The translations under genes and the position numbers were made by a program. This document shows positions 7,909 through 14,591 of a stretch of 23,700 nucleotides of DNA, piece after piece. A model generated the notes under the pieces. That model was not told the DNA's origin and did not search any database. It worked only from the letters and a program-made list of their open reading frames with translations. This DNA comes from CAJQQY01 sp964352225. GTDB taxonomy: Bacteria; Bacteroidota; Bacteroidia; Chitinophagales; Saprospiraceae. The stretch spans positions 1 to 23,700 of the forward strand of contig CAYGRM010000056.1 of assembly GCA_964352225.1 (NCBI GenBank). The letters are read 5' to 3'. The first letter of the stretch is position 1. Each line of letters opens with the position of its first letter.

Positions 7909-7955
7909 CAAAAAAAAGTGATTGGCAGCAAGCTCGAAGCTTACTGCCAATCACT
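7909..7955 (-). terminator. Strong Rho-independent terminator after the stand-alone DsbD-alpha gene
   Basis: The stem AGTGATTGGCAG / CTGCCAATCACT (7917-7928 with 7944-7955) continues inside through AAGCT/AGCTT. On the minus strand it is followed by a run of T. It separates the stand-alone module gene (stop at 8117) from the dsbD-like gene. Confidence 0.9.
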
Positions 7956-8116
7956 AACAATGGTTTTTTTAAAAGTATTTTTTGAATTCATTTTATAAAA
8001 TTCAAGTTACTTGACCATTTTTTTCTAACAATGTTTTGAATAGTTGCTTTTAGAACGAGTAAAATTGTTTTTCGTTTTGTTTGGATAAAATTTTAACATA
8101 CTTAGAAATTCGTAAT

Positions 8117-8557
8117 CTATCTAAGTGCGATTTCGAAATTCACATCCTCAGGAGGAAGACAACTTTCGTCATCACAAGTCATATAAGTCAAATGACCAGA
8201 TACGGTATTTGACTCATTTACTTTTACTCGTTGAGTAAATCTTGCTTTTCCACTAAACTTAATCAAGTTCATACCAAATAATTCATCGAAAATTTCTTTC
8301 CGATTTCCTTCTTCACGTGCTTTACCCACCGCTTGAAGATCATTATTGTAAAACTCAAAAGTAGTAGGAATAGGTCCTGCATCGGATTCAAGATAGGGAG
8401 AATACACCGACCAACCTTTGTCAATTTTGGCGGTAAAAATAATGTCGTACTCAGTATCACTTACCTTTTCAACATCGAAAGACCATTTTACAGGCTCTAA
8501 TTGAGCAGAAGCAGAGAAGTAGGAAAAAAAGAAAATTAGAAGTAAAGCAACTCTCAT
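8117..8557 (-). CDS. Stand-alone DsbD-alpha-like periplasmic protein
   Basis: The 146-residue product has a signal peptide (1-19, ending SASAQ) and then exactly one module homologous to the two N-terminal modules of the next gene. Shared stretches are PVKW, the GW-VYS-YLESD-GP segment (49-62), FTQRVKV (107-113) and MTCDDESCLPP (Cys128, Cys133). It ends directly after the module, with no membrane domain. In DsbD the alpha domain takes electrons from the membrane core and passes them to periplasmic partners; a free copy could be a diffusible carrier or a substrate-specific adaptor. That role is inference. It is more like alpha1 than alpha2 because it keeps LPP. It has its own terminator, so it is not obligately co-transcribed with dsbD. 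Confidence 0.85.
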   Translation of the reverse strand: MRVALLLIFFFSYFSASAQLEPVKWSFDVEKVSDTEYDIIFTAKIDKGWSVYSPYLESDAGPIPTTFEFYNNDLQAVGKAREEGNRKEIFDELFGMNLIKFSGKARFTQRVKVNESNTVSGHLTYMTCDDESCLPPEDVNFEIALR

Positions 8558-8916
8558 GTCTAGTAATTAATAAAATTTAGGATTTGAAACAGTTTAATTA
8601 TGCTATAATTTAGTCAGTCAAAAAAAATGGTAGCTATTTAAATAGTAGTTGATTTTCGTTTTGTTTTGATGCGTCTAATTGCTCAAAATAGATACCGAAT
8701 TTTAATTAACTGACTGCTCTTAAGTCAATTGATATTGTGATAGATAGAGTAAAGTTTTAAAATACGAGGGTTATGGGAAAATACTAGATATGTTAAAAAG
8801 GGATATGGGAAAGGGTATGTTGTCTGTTTTTTAAATTTCTGTGCATATATAATTATGCGGATGCTAAATTATGAAATTAAATTAATTCGCTGCTATTTTT
8901 TTCAAAATAAAAAAAA
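8558..8916. other. Non-coding upstream region of the stand-alone DsbD-alpha gene
   Basis: About 360 bp of AT-rich DNA with no credible frame on either strand. The minus strand near 8622-8598 has TTGACT followed at short spacing by TATAG/TAAT-like sequence, but no TAnnTTTG box was confirmed. AGTCAGT (near 8612) and ACTGACT (near 8709) are inverted but far apart. Confidence 0.35.
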
Positions 8917-8962
8917 ATAAAAATGGGATAAAATCAATTCTCTGATTTTATCCCATTTTTTT
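8917..8962. terminator. Hairpin terminator after purQ
   Basis: AAAATGGGATAAAATCA pairs perfectly with TGATTTTATCCCATTTT around a 7-nt loop, with A and T runs on both sides. It lies 23 bp after the purQ stop (minus strand). Confidence 0.88.
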
Positions 8963-8985
8963 AAATGCTATTTCTAACCAATATT

Positions 8986-9690
8986 TTAAGCATCAACCAT
9001 CAAACCTAGCAATGACTCAAACATAATTCGTCCATCATCATTTCCTAGTACTTTTTCAGAAGCTCGTTCAGGGTGGGGCATCATTCCGAACACATTTCTA
9101 TTTGCATTACAAATACCGGCGATATTATTTGTTGAACCATTTGGATTAGTATCGTCAGATACAACTCCATTTTCATCACAATATTCAAAAAGGATTTGGT
9201 CATTTTCTTTCAATGATTTTAGCGTAGATTCATCAGCCAAGTATCGACCTTCAGCATGAGCAATCGGAATCAAAAGTGTTTTTTCCAAATCAATATTAGA
9301 AGTGATCGCAGAATTATTTGTCAATGTTTTTAGATAAACATTTTTACAAATAAATTTCTGATTGCTATTTCTCAATAAAACGCCTGGCAATAATCCAGCT
9401 TCACAAGCTACTTGGAATCCATTGCAAATTCCCCAAACGTAACCTCCATTATTAGCAAACTCAATTACTGATTTCATAATTGGAGAAAATCTAGCAATCG
9501 CTCCTGCTCGCAAATAATCACCATAAGAAAATCCTCCGGGCAAAATGATGCAATCACCTTTTCCGAAATCTTTTAGTTCGGTTTCTTTGTGCCACAACTT
9601 CACAACTTCTTGTTGCATAACTGTTCCGAGCACGTGAATCATATCATCATCACAATTAGATCCTGGAAAAACAACTACTCCAAATTTCAT
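8986..9690 (-). CDS. purQ: Phosphoribosylformylglycinamidine synthase subunit PurQ
   Basis: PurQ is the glutaminase subunit of FGAM synthase (step 4 of de novo purine synthesis). It releases ammonia from glutamine for the PurL subunit, with PurS as third partner. The 234-residue protein is a class I glutamine amidotransferase: start KFGVVVFPGSNCD, the PGGFSYGDYLRAGAIA block at 51-66, nucleophile Cys89 in GICNGFQ, and the catalytic pair His207/Glu209 in MMPHPER. All catalytic residues are present. The separate PurQ implies the three-subunit PurLQS enzyme, not the large fused PurL; purL and purS are not in the window. A GC-rich palindrome lies 15-26 bp upstream of the ATG, next to the G-rich region before the start. 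Confidence 0.95.
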   Translation of the reverse strand: MKFGVVVFPGSNCDDDMIHVLGTVMQQEVVKLWHKETELKDFGKGDCIILPGGFSYGDYLRAGAIARFSPIMKSVIEFANNGGYVWGICNGFQVACEAGLLPGVLLRNSNQKFICKNVYLKTLTNNSAITSNIDLEKTLLIPIAHAEGRYLADESTLKSLKENDQILFEYCDENGVVSDDTNPNGSTNNIAGICNANRNVFGMMPHPERASEKVLGNDDGRIMFESLLGLMVDA

Positions 9691-9704
9691 ATTATAACCC
9701 CCGA

Positions 9705-9920
9705 CCCCTAAAGGGGAGTTTACGGCCTGCTATTATTTGATGCAGGGTATAAATTCCGCTTTGGTGTTTCTGTGGGAAATTTTTTAGGTTAAAAAATAAA
9801 AATGTAAAGGTATTGATAAAAAAAGAATTGATAGTTAAAAAGAAATCAAAATTTCAATCAAAATCAGAGAGGAATGTCATTACTTTAGACCAATCATCAT
9901 TTTTTCGTTCCCCTTTAGGG
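9705..9920. repeat. Inverted pair of CCCCTTTAGGGG palindromes in the purQ upstream gap
   Basis: CCCCTAAAGGGG at 9705-9716 and CCCCTTTAGGG at 9910-9920 are inverted copies in otherwise very AT-rich DNA. The first lies just before the purQ start and is followed on the minus strand by GGTCGGGGG. A perfect small palindrome, ATGTCA-T-TGACAT, sits at 9923-9935, and AATGTCATT also occurs near 9873. The remaining DNA between them has no gene. Confidence 0.5.
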
Positions 9921-9947
9921 CAATGTCATTGACATAAGCGATTTTTT

Positions 9948-10070
9948 GAATATCGATTTAAGAACGCTTCGCTAAGGATTTGAGATTTGAGAAGTTTGAC
10001 GAACTAACATGGTCAAATTATCATCGTCAAACTTCTCAAATCCTTGTTCTGAAGTCGATATTCGATATTC
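9948..10070. repeat. Large imperfect inverted repeat (second palindrome type)
   Basis: A perfect 19-bp stem (9984-10002 with 10024-10042) extends outward as an imperfect stem to GAATATCGA at 9948 and its complement ending at 10070. The left arm has an extra CTTCGCTAAGG-containing segment and a doubled GATTTGA; the right arm has a doubled TCGATAT. It lies 38 bp downstream of the membrane-protein stop at 10109, so it may terminate that transcript. Confidence 0.8.
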
Positions 10071-10108
10071 AAAATTTTCTTACGCGTTTTCCCTGGGGGA
10101 CAGGGATT

Positions 10109-11092
10109 CTACATAAACAACAATCGATATTGCAAAAACAATATCCCAATTAACCAGCCCAAATGAATTCCACTTCCAATCTCTCTTTTTCTAAATTCTA
10201 AAAAATTAAGAGGCAACATCAGCGATAAAGGAATTGCCAATAATAATAATTGCTCTAATCGAACTCCTTTTTGAATTAAAACGGTTAAAAGAGAAATGAT
10301 GATGAAGTAATATAAAATTTGAATATTTTTTTGAGAACGAATACTTTGCTTTTGAAAATAAATATTAGCGCTACCCAAAATTACCAAGATCAATATTCCA
10401 AATAAAACAAGAGGTACATAATTGCTCCAATGCGCTACCCATTCGAAGTCCCAAAAACCAAAACCATTGACAAAAGTAGCTAGGTAAAAATCACTCAAAT
10501 CATTCAATAAATAAAAAACAGTTCCAGTTAAAAATAGGGGAGTGATCATTCCAACAATGATCATAAAGGTTTCATTCAATCTAATATTTCGAAGAGTAGC
10601 TAATCCAAAGATTGCTAATAATAAAAATGAAAAATTGGAAAAGTAAAAAAGACTCGCCACCCCTATCCAAAATCCTGCATTAAAAATCGATCCAGCGACA
10701 GAAGATTTTTTGTAAGCACTAAATAAACTTGACAAGCCTGCAATCAAAAATGTATTTCCCAACAGAACTGGCGACAAATGCAAAAAACTTGGTAATGTAC
10801 TCATCATTAAAATATAAAATACTCCTGGAAACATCGTTACTTCCTTTGATATGCGAAAGCGTGCCGATAAGACATTAAGTAATAATGCTTGCAACAAAAC
10901 TAAAATAAGTGCGATCAAATCTGGTAACCATCCATGGGTGCCTACGTAGTTGTATATGACCTGACTCAGTACTCCAGCAGAGCTAGGTTCCCAAACCTCA
11001 GTTGCGAAAAGACCTGAAGCACGCATGACCAAAACATATATTATTAAAAATAAGTTGGCAGCTAGTTGATTGGTTCTAAAGAATCCGAGCAC
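10109..11092 (-). CDS. Multi-pass membrane protein, DUF6427-like
   Basis: The 327-residue, highly hydrophobic protein has about nine or ten membrane segments spread along its length. It begins GFFRTNQLAANLFLIIYVL and ends in a hydrophobic helix with RLLFM. The opening F-(R/K)-(T/S)-N and overall plan resemble the Bacteroidota DUF6427 family, which has no known function; this assignment is from memory of the family and is moderate. No catalytic motif or soluble domain is visible. The start is GTG at 11090-11092, preceded by a -7 box about 40 bp upstream; no in-frame ATG occurs between. Similar proteins are sometimes misnamed as carotene oxygenases, which nothing here supports. Confidence 0.7.
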   Translation of the reverse strand: MLGFFRTNQLAANLFLIIYVLVMRASGLFATEVWEPSSAGVLSQVIYNYVGTHGWLPDLIALILVLLQALLLNVLSARFRISKEVTMFPGVFYILMMSTLPSFLHLSPVLLGNTFLIAGLSSLFSAYKKSSVAGSIFNAGFWIGVASLFYFSNFSFLLLAIFGLATLRNIRLNETFMIIVGMITPLFLTGTVFYLLNDLSDFYLATFVNGFGFWDFEWVAHWSNYVPLVLFGILILVILGSANIYFQKQSIRSQKNIQILYYFIIISLLTVLIQKGVRLEQLLLLAIPLSLMLPLNFLEFRKREIGSGIHLGWLIGILFLQYRLLFM

Positions 11093-11130
11093 GTTTTTTT
11101 GTTTGAATGTGAATGGTGAAAACGAAGTTC

Positions 11131-11138
11131 CAAAATTA
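11131..11138 (-). promoter_or_regulatory. -7 promoter box of the DUF6427-like gene
   Basis: On the minus strand this reads TAATTTTG, the same octamer as the scpB -7 box. It is 38 bp from the GTG start at 11092. No clear -33 TTG was found. Confidence 0.45.
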
Positions 11139-11639
11139 AAGATAAAAACTAGGATAGCTAATTTTTTGATTAAAAAAACGATTTAGGAAATATACTTTGA
11201 AAATAGGATAGTTGTTATGTGTAACTCGTTGATAGTCATTTTTTTAAACAAAAAAGTAGTATTGAGATTTAGAATTACTTACAACTGAGATTAAGATACT
11301 TTACTTAACAGATCGTGGCTGTGGTTACTTTAGCAAGTATATAATTCAAATAAATGAAAAGCCTTAAAATTTATTTTTTTAGCCATGCTTATTTCTTTCT
11401 AGTAATAGTTCTATGATAGTTTTACGCTCAATTTTGCTGGTAAACCATAATTCTATTTCATCAAAGCCTAATCTTTTTTTCTTTTAGTGGGCAACTCATT
11501 TAAGGTGACGCTTAATTCTTTTATGATTTTTTTTTTGGAAGCTAGGTTACTTCAACTCTAGCCAAGCGATCTTAAATAACTCCATTTCTACTCAACCAAT
11601 CTTTTTTTAGGATGTTTTATAAAAACAAGGAATAGCTTG
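11139..11639. other. Long non-coding gap with a possible decayed frame
   Basis: About 500 bp without an intact gene. On the minus strand, 11483-11379 is an open run of 34 codons (beginning KKKRLGFDEIELWF) with no start codon. The preceding 70 bp are open in a neighbouring frame (ELSVTLNELPTKRKK). The two join at an A7 tract, as if a frame shift had broken one small gene. A short hairpin, GCTAGGTT/AACtCTAGC, sits at 11541-11562. No function can be assigned. Confidence 0.3.
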
Positions 11640-11647
11640 TATCTTGC
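11640..11647 (+). promoter_or_regulatory. Possible -7 box of the prenyl synthase operon
   Basis: TATCTTGC at 11640-11647 resembles TAnnTTTG with one T fewer. The same octamer recurs at 22598-22605 upstream of the last gene. If used, transcription starts after the TTG at 11637, which supports ATG 11688 as the true start of the first synthase. Confidence 0.35.
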
Positions 11648-11687
11648 AGCCAGTTCTAATTTTTTTCATAAAAAATCCAGCAAACTC

Positions 11688-12668
11688 ATGGTCCAATCCA
11701 GCCGTCAGGCTCGATCTATCAAAACGATCAAACGACCGATTGAAATAGAGTTGAAAACTTTCGAACAACGTTTTCGAGAGGATATGCGAAGTCACGTTCC
11801 ATTGCTGGACAAAATCACTTATTATATTGTTCAAAGAAAAGGCAAGCAAGTGCGACCCATGTTTGTTTTTTTATGTGCTAAAATCTGCGGCGAGATTGAT
11901 GCTGCAGCTTATCATGCGGCTTCTTTGGTAGAACTTTTACACACGGCAACTTTAGTTCATGATGATGTGGTAGATGACTCTAATGAGCACCAAGGTTTCT
12001 TTTCTTTGAATGCTATGTGGAAAAATAAGATAGCAGTTTTGGTAGGTGATTATTTATTGCAAAAAGGGATGCTAATTGCCTTAAAAAATAAACGATTTAA
12101 GTTATTGGAAATAGTAGCAATAGCAGTCAAAGAAATGAGTGAAGGAGAATTGTTAGCTATTACGAAATCTCGAAAATTTGATTTTGATGAGGAAAGTTAT
12201 TTTGAAGTTGTTCGTAAAAAAACAGCATCATTAATTTCTGCAGCATGTTCAGCTGGTGCAACCTCAACCACAGACGATGAAGAGAAGATTGAAAAAATGA
12301 GATTGTTTGGCGAAAAAATTGGTATCGCATTTCAACTACGAGATGAGTTATTTGATTTTGGAAGCAATGGGACTAGCAAACCACTTGGGATTGATTTAAA
12401 AGAAAAAGGAATCAGTCTTCCATTGGTGTATGCTCTCAATAATGCTTCCGACGCTGAACAAAGAAAAATGATTAATCATATCAATAATCATGAAAATTTA
12501 AAGGAAGTCATCAACTTTGTCAAGGCAAGTGGGGGAATAGAATATGCTCAAAAAGCAATGCAAAAATATCGAGCAGAGGCGACTGAAATTTTAAAATCAC
12601 TTCCAGAATCAGAAGCAAGAACCTCTTTGGAAGACTTGGTAGATTATGTCATTGAGCGCAAACGATAA
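11688..12668 (+). CDS. Polyprenyl diphosphate synthase, copy 1 (altered active-site motifs)
   Basis: This belongs to the trans-prenyltransferase family that condenses isopentenyl diphosphate onto allylic diphosphates to make long chains for menaquinone. With the start at ATG 11688 it has 326 residues; a TTG further up is open but the paralogue next door also begins MV-S. Retained are GKQVRP (IPP binding, 52-57), the first Asp-rich motif DDVVD (92-96), GDYLLQKG (120-127) and KTASLISA (178-185). Altered are the two arginines that normally follow the first motif (His101-Gln102 instead of Arg-Arg) and the second motif DELFD (219-223) instead of DDLFD. These arginines normally contact diphosphate, so activity alone may be reduced. 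It may be a partner subunit of copy 2, 13 bp downstream. Family assignment is firm; independent catalysis is uncertain. Confidence 0.88.
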   Translation: MVQSSRQARSIKTIKRPIEIELKTFEQRFREDMRSHVPLLDKITYYIVQRKGKQVRPMFVFLCAKICGEIDAAAYHAASLVELLHTATLVHDDVVDDSNEHQGFFSLNAMWKNKIAVLVGDYLLQKGMLIALKNKRFKLLEIVAIAVKEMSEGELLAITKSRKFDFDEESYFEVVRKKTASLISAACSAGATSTTDDEEKIEKMRLFGEKIGIAFQLRDELFDFGSNGTSKPLGIDLKEKGISLPLVYALNNASDAEQRKMINHINNHENLKEVINFVKASGGIEYAQKAMQKYRAEATEILKSLPESEARTSLEDLVDYVIERKR

Positions 12669-12681
12669 TTCAAATTTGATT

Positions 12682-13656
12682 ATGGTAAAATCGTTAGAAA
12701 CGATCAAACAGCCGATAAATGAGGACTTAAAGATTTTTGAAAAAATGTTTCAGGAAGCAATGCAAAGCCCTGTACCTCTTTTAGAAAAAATCAATAATTA
12801 TATTTTCGAACGCAAAGGAAAACAAATGCGTCCGATGTTTGTTTTGTTATGCGCTCAACTCTGTGGAAAAATCAATGATGGGACATTTCATGCAGCTACT
12901 TTTGTTGAGTTGTTGCACACCGCAACTTTGATTCATGATGATGTAGTGGATGATGCTAACGAACGTCGAGGATCGGCCTCGGTGAATGCACTTTGGAAAA
13001 ATAAAGTGGCTGTAACAGTTGGCGACTATTGGTTTACGCAAGCCTTAATCATTTCCCTAAAACATAAGCAATATCAATTATTAGAGATTGTCTCAGTTGC
13101 AGTCAAAGCCTTAATCGAAGGTGAATTATTGCAAAGTGAGAAAGCTCGAAAACTGGATATCGAAGAAGACATTTATTTTGAAATCATTCGACAAAAGACG
13201 GCTTCACTTATCGCTGCAGGTTGTGCTGCTGGAGCTGCCTCGACGATAGATGATACTGAAGTTGTTGAAAAAATGAGATTGTTTGGCGAAAAAATCGGTA
13301 TTGCTTTCCAAATTAAAGATGATCTTTTTGATTATGGAACTGATGATGTTGGTAAGCCATTAGGCATTGACATCAAAGAAAAAAAAATGACTCTTCCGCT
13401 TATCTACGCTCTCAACAATGCCTCTCGCTCCATCAAAAAACGCATCATCAATATTGTCAAAAAACATAATGAAGATCCTGAAAAAGTAAATGAAGTAATC
13501 GAGTTCGTTCGAGGAAGTGGTGGTCTAGAATATGCTGAAAAAGTGATGTTGAAATATCGAGCGGATGCTTTCGAAATTTTACATACCTTTCCTCCGTCTC
13601 CTGCTCGAGAGTCTTTGGAAGATTTAGTCAACTACTCTACAGATCGAAAAAAATAA
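12682..13656 (+). CDS. Polyprenyl diphosphate synthase, copy 2
   Basis: This 324-residue paralogue of the preceding gene is alike along its whole length. It keeps GKQMRP (46-51), DDVVD (86-90) followed by Arg95-Arg96-Gly, QKTASLIAA (171-179) and the second motif DDLFD (213-217), so it has the full set for catalysis. It departs from copy 1 and the family in the loop GDYWFTQA (114-121), where GDYLLxKG is usual, and in SASVN instead of FFSxN after the arginines. The likely product is a long-chain (C30-C40) diphosphate for menaquinone side chains, as in other Bacteroidota; chain length cannot be fixed from sequence alone. ATG 12682 is preferred to ATG 12646, which would overlap copy 1 and add residues the paralogue lacks. 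A heptamer palindrome follows 10 bp after the stop. Confidence 0.9.
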   Translation: MVKSLETIKQPINEDLKIFEKMFQEAMQSPVPLLEKINNYIFERKGKQMRPMFVLLCAQLCGKINDGTFHAATFVELLHTATLIHDDVVDDANERRGSASVNALWKNKVAVTVGDYWFTQALIISLKHKQYQLLEIVSVAVKALIEGELLQSEKARKLDIEEDIYFEIIRQKTASLIAAGCAAGAASTIDDTEVVEKMRLFGEKIGIAFQIKDDLFDYGTDDVGKPLGIDIKEKKMTLPLIYALNNASRSIKKRIINIVKKHNEDPEKVNEVIEFVRGSGGLEYAEKVMLKYRADAFEILHTFPPSPARESLEDLVNYSTDRKK

Positions 13657-13665
13657 TTTTTTTAG

Positions 13666-13746
13666 AGTGATGAACGATGGATAACTGCCTCGGCGATTAC
13701 TACATCATGAGAATACTCATCACTTAATCACTCCTAGCTTATCACT
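13666..13746. repeat. Heptamer palindrome copy 2 (R2)
   Basis: AGTGATGAAC at the left end and a right arm at 13715-13746 (containing ACTCATCACTTAATCACT) are partly complementary; the left arm is diverged. Its core 13701-13724 matches 21876-21899 of copy 5 with one mismatch, placing R2 and R5 in one subfamily. It begins 10 bp after the stop of copy 2 prenyl synthase and is followed by a T run. Confidence 0.8.
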
Positions 13747-13795
13747 TTTTTAAACCTTTCCGTAGAAATGCGTTTCAATTAGAACATGAGAATGT

Positions 13796-13803
13796 TATAT
13801 TTG
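13796..13803 (+). promoter_or_regulatory. -7 promoter box of the esterase-permease operon
   Basis: TATATTTG matches TAnnTTTG and lies 14 bp before the ATG at 13818, implying a very short leader. There is no clear TTG at -33 (TTTC near 13773 is the nearest). Confidence 0.5.
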
Positions 13804-13817
13804 TCAACAATAAAACA

Positions 13818-14564
13818 ATGAAATTTAAAATGAGATTTTTCTATAAAAATTTAATATTAGCTTTTTTGAGTTTGAGTATTTTAGGTTGTGGAGAAACAGC
13901 AACTTCTGATGCTTCAAAAAGTACAGGAGTCGATGCTGAGAAAATATCTAACTCCTCTAAACAAAACCAGTCCGAACAGTCCGATAATACTCCTGCAAAA
14001 GAACAGAAGAAAAAACAGATTTTGTTTTTCGGAGATAGTTTGACGGCAGGTTATGGTTTAGATGATCCTTCAGAAAGTTATGTAGGGGTAATTCAAGAAA
14101 GAATAGATTCGTTAGGATTAAATTATCAAACGGTTAATGCAGGAGTAAGTGGTGAAACTTCTTCTGGAGGCAATGATCGAATTGATTGGATATTAGAGCA
14201 AAATAAAATTGATGTTTTTATCTTAGAACTTGGAGCAAATGATGGATTGCGAGGAATCAAAACGGAAGAGACCACTAAAAATCTCCAATCTATTTTTGAT
14301 AAAGTAAAAGCTAAATTTCCAGAAGCGAAATTAGTTGTAGCTGGAATGTTGGCTCCCCCAAATATGGGAAATGATTTTACCCAAAAGTTTGCAGCTATTT
14401 TTTCCGATTTAGCGAAAAAAAATAATGCAGCTTTCGTTCCTTTTTTATTGGAAGGAGTAGGAGGGATTCCTGAATTGAATCAACGAGATGGAATTCACCC
14501 GACGACTGAAGGGCATAAAATTTTGGCAGAAAATGTATGGAAAGAATTAAAAGATGTTTTATAA
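13818..14564 (+). CDS. SGNH/GDSL-type esterase lipoprotein (TesA/arylesterase-like)
   Basis: This 248-residue lipoprotein hydrolase has a signal peptide with lipobox SILG|C (Cys24) and a Ser/Asn/Lys/Gln-rich tether of about 40 residues. The SGNH domain spans about 67-248. All four blocks are visible: FFGDSLTAGYG (Ser74), NAGVSGET (Gly112), GANDG (Asn141) and DGIHPT (Asp224/His227). The arrangement is closest to E. coli TesA-like acyl-CoA thioesterase I/lysophospholipase/arylesterases. The true substrate is unknown. It would be anchored in the periplasm or outer membrane, with the tether placing the catalytic domain away from the lipid. An AI-2E-family permease gene follows after 27 bp, so the two are probably one transcript. 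Confidence 0.88.
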   Translation: MKFKMRFFYKNLILAFLSLSILGCGETATSDASKSTGVDAEKISNSSKQNQSEQSDNTPAKEQKKKQILFFGDSLTAGYGLDDPSESYVGVIQERIDSLGLNYQTVNAGVSGETSSGGNDRIDWILEQNKIDVFILELGANDGLRGIKTEETTKNLQSIFDKVKAKFPEAKLVVAGMLAPPNMGNDFTQKFAAIFSDLAKKNNAAFVPFLLEGVGGIPELNQRDGIHPTTEGHKILAENVWKELKDVL

Positions 14565-14591
14565 TTTTCTATAAAAACCAAATCCAAACCA

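Noticed and set aside
8612..8715. AGTCAGT/ACTGACT inverted pair upstream of the free DsbD-alpha gene
   Set aside because: Seven bp arms about 90 bp apart in AT-rich DNA are expected by chance.
11637..11687. Upstream TTG start for prenyl synthase copy 1
   Set aside because: The 17 added residues have no counterpart in copy 2 and overlap a possible -7 box at 11640-11647; ATG 11688 matches the paralogue's start.
12646..12681. ATG overlapping the end of copy 1 as start of copy 2
   Set aside because: It would add 12 residues lacking family similarity; ATG 12682 aligns with the copy 1 start.
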